From: an uncultured Collinsella sp.
Lineage (GTDB): Bacteria > Actinomycetota > Coriobacteriia > Coriobacteriales > Coriobacteriaceae
DNA: 23,026 bases
Reading direction: 5' to 3'
Assembly: GCA_958443265.1 (NCBI GenBank)
Contig: CAUCKA010000020.1
Span: forward strand, 1-23,026
The position numbers were made by a program, and so were the translations under genes. The notes beneath the pieces were generated by a model. That model did no database searches and had not been told where the DNA came from. It was given only the letters and a program-made list of their open reading frames with translations. Of this stretch, positions 9,368-15,613 are shown in pieces. Position 1 is the stretch's first letter. The number at the start of each line of letters is the position of its first letter.

Positions 9368-9412
9368 TGGTGCCCCCGGGCGGATTCGAACCGTCGACAC
9401 CCGCTTTAGGAG
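9368..9412 (-). other. Element junction (att site): 3' half of tRNA-Arg(CCT)
   Basis: The minus strand reads anticodon loop CTCCTAA (CCT anticodon, complement of 9408-9410), then a stem strand, a variable loop, GACGG-TTCGAAT-CCGCC as T arm (one A-C mismatch) and an acceptor strand ending GGGGGC-A-CCA. Upstream of the anticodon loop the sequence changes at once to AT-rich DNA that cannot pair with the stem, so the 5' half of the tRNA is missing. This is what a tyrosine integrase leaves when it recombines within the tRNA 3' half. The native terminator hairpin sits on the chromosomal side (9329-9357), so the element lies to the right and the complete tRNA should be restored at its far end. Confidence 0.8.
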
Positions 9413-9604
9413 ATATGATTTAATGCTACCCCCTACTATTCATCAAGCATCATTGAACACCATATAACCGCAGATAAACATAGCAGTTTGTGTCTTTTAC
9501 CTCCGGTAGCTGCGCCTACGCTTTTACAAACATATTACTAACAGCTTTAGCTAAACTGCACTCAATGAATTGTTGAAAACTATTCAAAGAAACGGAGTGC
9601 AAAG
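9413..9604 (+). promoter_or_regulatory. Integrase upstream region
   Basis: An AT-rich 192-bp stretch between the tRNA fragment and int, with no ORF. It contains TTTACA (a possible -35) and small inverted repeats such as TTGAA-N5-TTCAA near 9572-9586. It is the expected place for the int promoter and integrase arm-binding sites, but no hexamer pair or repeat set is convincing by eye. Confidence 0.3.
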
Positions 9605-10852
9605 ATGTCAGAACAGCCACTAATTAGCGGAAGAGGCACGTGTTGGAAAGACAAGAGATCACCTAACACCTATCGCTATTATTTTTCCCTTGGGGTCAAG
9701 GACCCTAAGACAGGGCGTTACAAACGATCCCCAACTTATACGGTTCGTTGCAAGACTAAAACAGAAGCTAAGGCTGCAATGCAGGCCAAGCTGGCTGAAA
9801 TCAACTCCTCTGGCACGATCACTAAAACTAAAAAGCCCACTTTGCTTGCGTCCTACTGCTGGGCCTTTCATGAAAATAGGGACACCGAGCTTGCGCCAAC
9901 GAGCTATGAAAGAGAAGCGTACGATTGCAGGCATATCGAAGACCTATTCGGTGCGTTTCAGACAATTGAGGGGCTAACTCCCGATCTAATCGAAGAAACA
10001 TATGCCGAAGCTCGTCGTACGGGAAAATACAAACCATCTGAGCTTGTACGAATCAATGCGAAACTGCGCCAGATTCTGTCGAATGCAGTCGCAAAGAGAA
10101 TAATTGACCGAAACCCCTGCGCTACCGTTCATGTTCGCAGACCACGCAACAAAAGAGAATCACTGACAATCGAGCAAGTAGCTACCCTATGCACACATCT
10201 TCAACACATTGAGCTCACCGCCGAAGCTGTTGGTACGCTAGTACTAGTGTATACGGGTATGCGAAAAGGCGAGATGCTGGGCCTCGAATGGCGCGATTGG
10301 GACCCTGCCAATAAAACCTTGAAAATTGACAGGCAGTACACCAACGATCATGAACTGAGGGCACCCAAGTCACAAGAAAGCCAACGCAAAATCCCCGTTG
10401 GAGAAACCCTGGCCGAACGTCTTCAATCATGGTCAGCCATACAAAAAGAGCTCCTGGCCTCTCTGGGGCTGTCCCAGAGAGGCAGCACTCCCATCATTAG
10501 CGATATTGCTGTCGAGCAAGGGGTCCCTACTGTCTGTCACATGAAGAACTACATCTTCAACCATTGGTTTCGCGATTTCGCAGTTAGCTGCAATCTTGGA
10601 ATCTATGAGCCGAATAATTCGACTGGCAGAAAACTATATAAGGGCATCTGCCCGCATCAGCTCAGGCATTGCGTAAGCACTTTTATGCTGGCGAACGGAT
10701 CGGACGTTAGAAGCGTGCAAGGTATTCTTGGCCACGCGGACCCCAATATCACGCTCAAAACGTATACAAGCCTCGTTCAACAATCAGAAATAAAAGCAGT
10801 TAAAGGCTACGAAGACTTCATCAACGCCTATATACAGAGAAGCGAGAAATAG
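9605..10852 (+). CDS. int: Tyrosine recombinase (site-specific integrase)
   Basis: A 415-residue integrase of the phage/ICE tyrosine recombinase family. An N-terminal arm-binding region (about 1-60) and a SAM-like core-binding domain (about 65-165) precede the catalytic domain. The catalytic residues are Arg220 (TGMRKGE), His351 and Arg354 (HQLRH), His377 (LGHADP) and the nucleophile Tyr387 (KTYTSL). It should catalyse integration and excision at the tRNA-Arg(CCT) site 190 bp upstream. ATG 9605 has GGAG 8 nt before it. Base composition is visibly more AT-rich than the wall operon to the left, consistent with transfer. Confidence 0.95.
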   Translation: MSEQPLISGRGTCWKDKRSPNTYRYYFSLGVKDPKTGRYKRSPTYTVRCKTKTEAKAAMQAKLAEINSSGTITKTKKPTLLASYCWAFHENRDTELAPTSYEREAYDCRHIEDLFGAFQTIEGLTPDLIEETYAEARRTGKYKPSELVRINAKLRQILSNAVAKRIIDRNPCATVHVRRPRNKRESLTIEQVATLCTHLQHIELTAEAVGTLVLVYTGMRKGEMLGLEWRDWDPANKTLKIDRQYTNDHELRAPKSQESQRKIPVGETLAERLQSWSAIQKELLASLGLSQRGSTPIISDIAVEQGVPTVCHMKNYIFNHWFRDFAVSCNLGIYEPNNSTGRKLYKGICPHQLRHCVSTFMLANGSDVRSVQGILGHADPNITLKTYTSLVQQSEIKAVKGYEDFINAYIQRSEK

Positions 10853-10886
10853 CATGTTTTTCATTCATCGTTTTATTCATAATATT

Positions 10887-10904
10887 ACGGTACTATAATA
10901 CCGT
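10887..10904 (+). terminator. Small hairpin after int
   Basis: ACGGTA-N6-TACCGT lies 35 nt after the int stop and is followed by TTTCC. The stem is only 6 bp and the T tract short, so termination would be weak. It could instead be a protein-binding palindrome. Confidence 0.3.
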
Positions 10905-10996
10905 TTCCGCAGGTAGATGCTATATTTGATTGACAACTAATGAGTTTTAATACATGCTAAAGCTGTCAGATGGCTACGCATGTAGTCATAGAAACC

Positions 10997-11048
10997 GGCC
11001 CCCCAAGTGCTTATGAACCTGGTAAGTCTTACAAGCACAGGGAGGGCC
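10997..11048 (+). promoter_or_regulatory. Long hairpin in the 5' region of the excisionase-like gene
   Basis: GGCCCCCC (10997-11004) pairs with GGGAGGGCC (11040-11048) with one bulged A, and inside it GTGCTT (11007-11012) pairs with AAGCAC (11033-11038). The loop holds GTAAGTCTTAC, itself a short palindrome. The structure ends 22 nt before the start codon at 11071 and is not followed by a T run. It may control expression of the excision genes or bind recombination proteins; TTGACA at 10931-10936 upstream is a possible -35 without a clear -10. Confidence 0.45.
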
Positions 11049-11070
11049 CTCATTGAAAGGATAGCTCATC

Positions 11071-11316
11071 ATGGCTACTCCAAAGATTAGCACTCAGGCG
11101 TCCACACCGACTTTCCCCACTGGTGCCGCTCGGTGCGATCGGTTGCTCCGCGTTAACGATATCCGCGAACTCACTGGCTGGAGCGAAAACACCGCACGCA
11201 AATTCATGCGCGAGTCCGGCAAGCTCATCCAAATCCATCGCTCGAATTACATGTTTGAAAGCTCGTTTTATGAGCTTTTCAAGCAGCTTGAAGGTCGTAC
11301 CGCCCACCTTGACTAG
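11071..11316 (+). CDS. Excisionase-like HTH protein
   Basis: An 81-residue protein. Residues about 28-75 follow the HTH_17/MerR-like excisionase pattern: LLRVNDIRELTGWSENTARK as helix-turn-helix, then a short wing with GKLIQIHRSNYMF and a C-terminal helix. Proteins of this size next to an integrase commonly act as recombination directionality factors or as small regulators. The ATG at 11071 has GAAAGGA about 10 nt upstream. The next gene begins 9 nt after its stop, so the two are one transcription unit. Its role in excision is inferred from fold and position. Confidence 0.7.
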   Translation: MATPKISTQASTPTFPTGAARCDRLLRVNDIRELTGWSENTARKFMRESGKLIQIHRSNYMFESSFYELFKQLEGRTAHLD

Positions 11317-11325
11317 GCGGTAAAC

Positions 11326-11712
11326 ATGAGCGAGCTACCGTCGATTTCCGACAAATTTTCCGATGATGTTACTGAGCAACGAGAGATTAGAAGGAAAATG
11401 GATAACGCGAATTTTATTTCGGTGCCCGACTGGGCGTGTTGTGCCACCACTGTCGCTGCCGAGCGCCTCATCCTCGGCCTCGTATGGAAGCTTGGAAATC
11501 CTTCCAAAAACAAACGAGCCATGGGCTTTTACGCAAAAAGCAAATGGATTGAGGAGCGCTACCACCTAAGTAAGAACACGATCTCCCGGGCCTATACCTC
11601 TTTGAAGAATAAGGGGTTTATTCAAAAAGCGGGTGATGGCAGCTGGATGCTTAATTACGCTGCAATCTACCGCGCCGCGATCGAAAACGCTTGGGAGCCC
11701 CCGAAATCTTAA
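11326..11712 (+). CDS. HTH-domain protein, possible replication or regulatory factor
   Basis: A 128-residue protein. The central and C-terminal part (about 45-110) resembles HTH_36-type winged helix domains found at the start of plasmid and phage replication initiators: GFYAKSKWIEERYHLSKNTI followed by SRAYTSLKNKGFIQKAGDG. Residues 1-40 are charged with no clear fold. It is the second gene of the excisionase-like unit. It may be a regulator or a small replication accessory protein; it lacks a visible Rep catalytic domain. Confidence 0.65.
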   Translation: MSELPSISDKFSDDVTEQREIRRKMDNANFISVPDWACCATTVAAERLILGLVWKLGNPSKNKRAMGFYAKSKWIEERYHLSKNTISRAYTSLKNKGFIQKAGDGSWMLNYAAIYRAAIENAWEPPKS

Positions 11713-11768
11713 GTCCACAGACCGACTATCGACGTGGGCTTCTGTCAAACAACCGAGTTAAAAACCAC

Positions 11769-11808
11769 TGAGCCAGAATCCGCTTCAATAGAAGAGGATT
11801 CTGGCTCA
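11769..11808 (-). terminator. 13-bp perfect inverted repeat, probable terminator
   Basis: TGAGCCAGAATCC (11769-11781) and GGATTCTGGCTCA (11796-11808) form a perfect stem with a 14-nt loop. Read on the minus strand, the stem is followed by GTGGTTTTT, a displaced T tract. On the plus strand there is no T run, although it lies 57 nt after the HTH gene. It may work as a terminator in either direction. Confidence 0.5.
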
Positions 11809-11809
11809 A

Positions 11810-12058
11810 ATGATATCCGGCCGTTCGCGCAGCGATGTCCACCGCAATCTGGCAAGAATCGAGGACGGGGAAACCGTCATCGAGGTCGTGAAGGTCGGTA
11901 ATCGCCAGGCGTCTACAAAAACATGCCGCGGATGTAAAATGAAGCAGGGTCGAACCGGAACAGTTCCCGGACAATTGGCGTCCGGCCAGACACTTCGATT
12001 CGACCCTTTCTCATACCTGCATCTAAAATACTCCCATAATCATTCTCGACATCTTTAA
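11810..12058 (+). CDS. Possible small ORF with Phd/YefM-like start
   Basis: An 82-codon frame starting just after the hairpin at 11769-11808. Residues about 8-33 (DVHRNLARIEDGETVIEVVK) loosely resemble the helix-strand segment of Phd/YefM antitoxins, where a similar L-x-x-I/V-E-x-GE-x-V-x-I pattern occurs. The remaining residues do not continue the family and no toxin gene follows. No good ribosome site is visible. It may be a remnant or a chance frame. The stretch 11713-12320 otherwise has no confident gene. Confidence 0.2.
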   Translation: MISGRSRSDVHRNLARIEDGETVIEVVKVGNRQASTKTCRGCKMKQGRTGTVPGQLASGQTLRFDPFSYLHLKYSHNHSRHL

Positions 12059-12197
12059 CGCCCTCACCTCCTGCCACCAGCACGTCGTAGGTGCCATTTT
12101 CAACGAATCGATATGGCCGTCCATTCATGGTCTTTAAGGCAAGTGATACCATGAAAGCGTGCGGTATTTCTCCAATCGAAAACCTGCGTGAACGCAT
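11913..12197 (-). CDS. Hypothetical ORF of 94 codons, uncertain
   Basis: A minus-strand frame with protein-like composition and varied third positions, including NGRPYRFVENGTYDVLVAGG. No ribosome-binding site precedes the ATG at 12197. Internal ATGs near 12150 and 12126 are equally poor. It overlaps the plus-strand frame at 11810-12058, so at most one is likely to be real. No family is recognised. It would be transcribed toward the hairpin at 11769-11808, whose minus-strand T tract could end it. Confidence 0.25.
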   Translation of the reverse strand: MRSRRFSIGEIPHAFMVSLALKTMNGRPYRFVENGTYDVLVAGGEGVKDVENDYGSILDAGMRKGRIEVSGRTPIVRELFRFDPASFYIRGMFL

Positions 12198-12277
12198 GAC
12201 TTGAGACGCTTTTAGAACTCACCAAGCACAGGACAAACACAACTCAACAGCGGCCGCGTATTTGTTCCCAGCCGTAC

Positions 12278-12296
12278 GGCATGGCGGAGCCATGCC
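12278..12296 (+). other. Hairpin upstream of the coiled-coil gene
   Basis: GGCATGGC-GGA-GCCATGCC is a perfect 8-bp stem ending 24 nt before the ATG at 12321. It lies in the probable 5' UTR. There is no following T run, so a role in mRNA stability or translation is possible but unproven. Confidence 0.35.
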
Positions 12297-12320
12297 CATT
12301 GTTGATTGGAGTGCCGCACG

Positions 12321-12899
12321 ATGACAGACAACCCAAACGAGAGAAAAATCAGCGAGACGCCCGGCGTGAAGTCCGTCCTCGATGAGGCCGCCGAGCGGAT
12401 CGAGGCGACATGGCGGGAGAAGCTGCTGCGCGAGACGGGCAACCTCATGACCGAGAACGCACTGCTCATGGCCCAGGTGGATGAATTCAGCCGCAAGCTC
12501 GTCGAGGCGACGGATCGGAACGAAAGACTTGAGGCCGACTGCAATGAGCGGATTGCCTTTATAGAGGAGAAGTTCGAGCTCGATACCGCGAGCCTCGAGC
12601 TCGAGAACAACGAGCTCCACGCCGCAAGCGTCAGGTACTTCTCCCGTGCTAAGGAGCTCGACAGGCAGGTCGTTCAGCTCCGCGCCGAGGCTGAAGCCAT
12701 GGCCGATGAGATCGAGCGCCTGCGCGTCGAGCGTGACGCCGCGTTGAAAGCCCAAGCCGAGCTGAGCGATGCGCTCCTGGCCCAGCACGACCTGATGGCC
12801 GCGGTAGCCGCCCTCAAGGACCGCCTCGCCGCCTCCGAGCAGCGGGCAGCCGCGGCCGAGGCCAAGGTCGAGGCCATGACCCAGATGAAGGATGAGTAG
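12321..12899 (+). CDS. Coiled-coil protein of unknown function
   Basis: A 192-residue, highly charged protein that is almost entirely heptad-like coiled coil from about residue 15 to the end, rich in Glu, Ala, Arg and Leu, with no signal peptide or membrane helix. I choose ATG 12321 because GGAG lies 9 nt before it; an in-frame TTG at 12306 has no site. It stands alone on the plus strand and converges on the metallophosphoesterase operon. The two share a bidirectional hairpin. No family is recognised; a structural or scaffold role is only inference. Confidence 0.7.
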   Translation: MTDNPNERKISETPGVKSVLDEAAERIEATWREKLLRETGNLMTENALLMAQVDEFSRKLVEATDRNERLEADCNERIAFIEEKFELDTASLELENNELHAASVRYFSRAKELDRQVVQLRAEAEAMADEIERLRVERDAALKAQAELSDALLAQHDLMAAVAALKDRLAASEQRAAAAEAKVEAMTQMKDE

Positions 12900-12917
12900 G
12901 TCGCATAGCATCTAATT

Positions 12918-12958
12918 TTCTAGAAACCCTCTAGAGCATTTCTAGGGGGTTTCTAGAA
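12918..12958. terminator. Bidirectional terminator between convergent genes
   Basis: TTCTAGAAACCC-T-CTAGA pairs with TCTAG-G-GGGTTTCTAGAA, giving an 18-bp stem (one T-G wobble) with loop GCATT. The right arm contains the stop codon of the minus-strand metallophosphoesterase (12953-12955). It lies 19 nt after the coiled-coil gene stop. No long T run is present, but the position between convergent genes supports termination. Confidence 0.6.
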
Positions 12959-13675
12959 CTGAGAACCGGGCGCAGCACTTTCGATCGGCACGATGTCTCG
13001 ATAGATCAGGCGATGCCTGTCGTCGCGCCATTCGTCGCCGTGGTAATGCCCGAAGAGCCAGATGCGATAGTCGAGCCGCCCGTCGAGCTCGCCCAGGAAA
13101 GTTTGCAGCGTATCCCCGCCGCACTCACGTCCGCGCTCGCGGCACAGCTCTCTAGCCAGGGCGGCAGGGGCCTCGTGAGTCACAACGCAATCGACCTTCC
13201 AGCCCACGCGGTCGAGCGAGGCGCGGCAGCGCTCCATCTCTTCCTCGCTCGGCATCTCCTCGGGCCACCAGCTCCTCCCCTCCCTGCGACACTGCCTGTC
13301 GTTGCTCGCGGCACCGCCCATGGCAAGGACCGTGAGCCCGCCGATGTCGAACACTTCCCCACGCATCAGGTGCAGCACGTGCGGTCGCGCCTCATGGACG
13401 AGCCCACCGTTCCACTCCCGTACCGGCAGATTAGCCAAGGCGTGATGGTTCTCATGGTTTCCGTCGACGAAGCACGTAGTCCACGGTTTGGACTCAAGCC
13501 AGTTGAGCCAATACTTCTCGGCGTTTGAGCCGTCCCAGACAAAGCCGAAGTCGCCGGCCACGATCACCGCGTCATCGCGCGTCAGGGTCCGGCCCAGCGG
13601 CCAATTTTTGAATGCAAACCGGCTGGACCCGTACTCGGCCCTGCCGTGCACGTCGCCTGTCACATAGACCGTCAT
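12953..13675 (-). CDS. Calcineurin-like metallophosphoesterase 1
   Basis: A 240-residue metallophosphoesterase with the two-metal motifs in order: GDVHGR (about 7-12), GDFGF (about 46-50), GNHE (about 75-78), VVTHEAP (His about 168) and GHYHGD (about 213-218). These proteins hydrolyse phosphomonoesters, phosphodiesters or nucleotides; the substrate cannot be told from sequence. The chosen ATG at 13675 overlaps the stop of the upstream gene by 1 nt and aligns with the paralogue's MTVYVTGD start, so the longer in-frame start at 13690 is less likely. It is the last gene of a three-gene minus-strand operon and looks like a tandem duplicate of its upstream neighbour. Confidence 0.9.
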   Translation of the reverse strand: MTVYVTGDVHGRAEYGSSRFAFKNWPLGRTLTRDDAVIVAGDFGFVWDGSNAEKYWLNWLESKPWTTCFVDGNHENHHALANLPVREWNGGLVHEARPHVLHLMRGEVFDIGGLTVLAMGGAASNDRQCRREGRSWWPEEMPSEEEMERCRASLDRVGWKVDCVVTHEAPAALARELCRERGRECGGDTLQTFLGELDGRLDYRIWLFGHYHGDEWRDDRHRLIYRDIVPIESAAPGSQF

Positions 13676-14400
13676 CAGTACGCACCCCACGGCAGGAGTT
13701 TGTCCCCGAGTCTCACGATCCGGTCATACAGTACCGTGTGCCGTTCGTCCGGGTTGCCGTCTCGGTGAAAATGGCCGTAATACCAGTGCTTATAGTCCAG
13801 GCGATCCTCGAGCTCGTCGAGGAATCCGGTCAGCCGGTCCACATCAGGGCGTTCCCAGCCTGGGTCCGGGTAGAGCGTCGGCGAGAGCATGCGCGTCGAG
13901 CAGGTATGGGTGATGACGCAGCCGACCTTCCAGCCGACCTCGTCGAGCTTTGACCGCGCGGTATCGAAATCGCGCTCGTCCGGGAGCTCCTGAGGCCACC
14001 AGCTGGAATACAGCACGCGGTATTCCCTGTCCACGCTCGTGGCACCGCCCATGGTGAAGACCGTCGAGCCGTCGAGCTCGAAGACCTCGCCGCGCGTCAG
14101 GCGCCGAATGGGCGAGGTGTCCGACAGGCGCTGCGTCAGCCCGCCATGCCATAACTCCATGGGGCGCTCCTCCCAGTGATCGAAGCGCTCGTGGTTGCCG
14201 TCGACGAACAGTACCGTGTAGGGGCGCGACTCCAGCCAGGCGATGTCGGCGCATTCCTCGGCAGAAAAGTTCCACGGAAAGCCAAAGTCACCGGCAACGA
14301 TGAGATGGTCGTCGCTGGTAAGACTATCGCCAAGCTCCCAGTCGCGGAGCTTTTGCATGTCGAGCCCACCGTGGATGTCGCCCGTCACATAGACCGTCAT
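13675..14400 (-). CDS. Calcineurin-like metallophosphoesterase 2
   Basis: A 241-residue metallophosphoesterase very similar in layout to its downstream neighbour: start MTVYVTGDIHGG, then GDFGFPWN, a VLFVDGNHERFDHWEERP segment, MGGATSVD, SSWWPQE, VITHTCS and GHFHRD. The metal-ligand residues appear intact. Size and motif spacing match metallophosphoesterase 1 closely, so the pair probably arose by duplication and then diverged. ATG 14400 lies in an ATGA overlap with the upstream gene, which supports this start and translational coupling. The substrate is unknown. Confidence 0.9.
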   Translation of the reverse strand: MTVYVTGDIHGGLDMQKLRDWELGDSLTSDDHLIVAGDFGFPWNFSAEECADIAWLESRPYTVLFVDGNHERFDHWEERPMELWHGGLTQRLSDTSPIRRLTRGEVFELDGSTVFTMGGATSVDREYRVLYSSWWPQELPDERDFDTARSKLDEVGWKVGCVITHTCSTRMLSPTLYPDPGWERPDVDRLTGFLDELEDRLDYKHWYYGHFHRDGNPDERHTVLYDRIVRLGDKLLPWGAY

Positions 14401-15035
14401 CGAATCACCCCTTCCCTCTTGTACGCCGCCAGCTCGCGCTCGACCTGCCTGTCGCCGGTCTCGTTGACCCACCAGGGCCATTTCACCCGGCCGCACGGCT
14501 CGTCGACCCCGGCGAACCATTCCCTCAGCTCGTCGAGGCTCACCGGGGAGTGCCCGTTGGCATCGCAACCGACGTCGTAGCGCAGAAGGCCCTGCTTGCG
14601 GTTGAACTCGTTGTACGCGCCGCCGCTGCTGTGGATGTGCCCGTGGAGGTGCCACGATCCATGGCTCATGCCCTGCCAGTCGGCCATGGGGTAATGGCTC
14701 AGGACGATCTTCTGCCCGTCGATCTTGAGCACGCAGATCGGCGGCTCCACGGTAAAGGCACCCGCGACCGCCGGCTGGGTCCAGTCCTTGTCGTGGTTTC
14801 CCGAGACGAGGTGGATGCGCCTGCAGGCGATCCGCTTGCGCAGCCCGTAGGCGTCCTGGGCGGTCATCTTGAATGAGAAATCCCCCAGGATGTAGAGCTC
14901 GTCGTCCACGGCAACCTTGCCGTTGATGTTGTCGACGATGGCGTCGTTCATCTGCCAAATCGTCTCCCACGGGCGGTCGGTGAACTTCAGCACGTTCTCA
15001 TGCCCGAAGTGGGTGTCGCTGGTAAACCAGATCAT
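14397..15035 (-). CDS. Calcineurin-like metallophosphoesterase 3 (phage-type)
   Basis: A 212-residue metallophosphoesterase of a different branch from the next two genes. It starts MIWFTSDTHFGHENV and carries TDRPW, ILGDFSFK, VSGNHDKD, LSHYPM and HLHGHIHSSGG, a pattern often seen in phage and plasmid phosphoesterases. Metal ligands appear complete. ATG 15035 is chosen because AGAAGGAGA lies about 8 nt before it; the open frame continues to 15173 but that extension overlaps a hairpin and has no homology to the fold. It is the first gene of the operon and sits behind a possible attenuator. Confidence 0.9.
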   Translation of the reverse strand: MIWFTSDTHFGHENVLKFTDRPWETIWQMNDAIVDNINGKVAVDDELYILGDFSFKMTAQDAYGLRKRIACRRIHLVSGNHDKDWTQPAVAGAFTVEPPICVLKIDGQKIVLSHYPMADWQGMSHGSWHLHGHIHSSGGAYNEFNRKQGLLRYDVGCDANGHSPVSLDELREWFAGVDEPCGRVKWPWWVNETGDRQVERELAAYKREGVIR

Positions 15036-15055
15036 TTTTATGTCTCCTTCTGTCG

Positions 15056-15121
15056 CTAAAAAACGTTCTCCTTCGAGGTCAGGAGACGTTTTATGAGCGA
15101 CATGAGGTGCATATCCCTCAT
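15056..15121 (-). CDS. Possible 21-aa leader peptide of the metallophosphoesterase operon
   Basis: A 21-codon frame (begins MRDMHLMSLIKRLLTSKENV) is preceded by TTGGAGC about 6 nt before the ATG. Its last codons and stop run through the hairpin and T run at 15058-15092. Ribosome movement on this frame could therefore disrupt the terminator, as in classical attenuation. The frame has no run of a single regulatory amino acid. Too short for similarity evidence. Confidence 0.35.
   Translation of the reverse strand: MRDMHLMSLIKRLLTSKENVF
15058..15092 (-). terminator. Terminator/attenuator hairpin upstream of the metallophosphoesterases
   Basis: On the minus strand AAAACGTCTCC pairs with GGAGAACGTTTT (one bulged A) and a run of six T follows. 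It lies 23 nt before the start of metallophosphoesterase 3, downstream of a likely promoter area. No confident gene ends just upstream on this strand; only the toxin-like peptide more than 200 nt away could read into it. An attenuator for the operon is the most economical reading. Confidence 0.55.
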
Positions 15122-15229
15122 GTTTCAAGCTCCAATCTGCCGGATTTGCCCAACTATATAAGTTTACGCCCACGCGCGAACAGGATTTGATTTTTGAAAT
15201 ATGGACGAATTCCTCGTCAGGAGGGTAAA

Positions 15230-15304
15230 ATGGTGCCGACGGCAGCCCAAGTTGTAGAGAGCTGGGCAGAGCCGTTGCTTAATGAAGTTGGGTCATCGTC
15301 TTAG
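15230..15304 (+). CDS. Possible 24-aa micro-ORF with strong Shine-Dalgarno
   Basis: AGGAGGG followed by TAAA precedes the ATG at 15230. The frame encodes 24 residues (begins MVPTAAQVVESWAEPLL, acidic) and its stop overlaps the 3' end of the convergent peptide gene (15301). A bulged hairpin, ACGGC-A-GCCCA pairing with TGGGC-AGA-GCCGT (about 15239-15275), lies inside it. Either the peptide or the antisense transcript could be the functional product. No family known. Confidence 0.3.
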   Translation: MVPTAAQVVESWAEPLLNEVGSSS

Positions 15305-15426
15305 CGACGGTGGCCTTTCTTTTTGGGCTTCGAACCCTGCTTGAGTGCCTTGGAAAGGCCGACAAGGGCCGTGAGGAGCGAGACCATAGCGGTCAGGAGT
15401 TTCACGAGCTCGGTGAAATCGGTCAT
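15301..15426 (-). CDS. Small membrane peptide, type I toxin-like
   Basis: A 41-residue frame beginning MTDFTELVKLLTAMVSLLTA, with one hydrophobic helix (about 5-25) and a very basic tail (SKPKKKGHRR). The ribosome site GGGAGGTG lies 8 nt before the chosen ATG at 15426; a closer ATG at 15432 has only 2-nt spacing. Length, single helix and cationic tail are those of type I toxins and holin-like small peptides in Gram-positives. A transcript from the opposite strand (micro-ORF at 15230-15304) would overlap its 3' end, as expected for an antisense antitoxin. The codon pattern and strong site argue that it is translated; toxicity is inference. Confidence 0.5.
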   Translation of the reverse strand: MTDFTELVKLLTAMVSLLTALVGLSKALKQGSKPKKKGHRR

Positions 15427-15613
15427 GGGCATCACCTCCCATCGGATGGAGGGCTCTGCCCGGCACGAGGGCTGCCGACAGCAAGGACGATTCTATCAGA
15501 GCGGCTGACCCCCGCCGATCAATTCACGCTCCTCATCCTCACCGAATTGCGAGTATGGCAGAATCGGCACTGGATGGCAGCGCGCTAGGGCACCGACGAT
15601 AGGCTTTCCAAAA

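Noticed and set aside
8950..9400. Minus-strand ORFs of 68-129 codons across the tandem repeats
   Set aside because: They read through tRNA tails and terminator hairpins and repeat themselves with the DNA repeat; no ribosome site or protein-like pattern.
13013..13528. 171-codon plus-strand ORF opposite metallophosphoesterase 1
   Set aside because: It is antisense to a gene with intact catalytic motifs and has no recognisable domain or ribosome site.
14401..14970. N-terminal extension of metallophosphoesterase 2 to 14970
   Set aside because: That part is an Arg/Pro-rich shadow of the upstream metallophosphoesterase 3 gene; the fold begins at MTVYVTGD (14400) in an ATGA overlap.
15036..15173. 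N-terminal extension of metallophosphoesterase 3 to 15173
   Set aside because: The extension runs through a terminator-like hairpin and T run, has no similarity to the fold, and a strong ribosome site precedes 15035.
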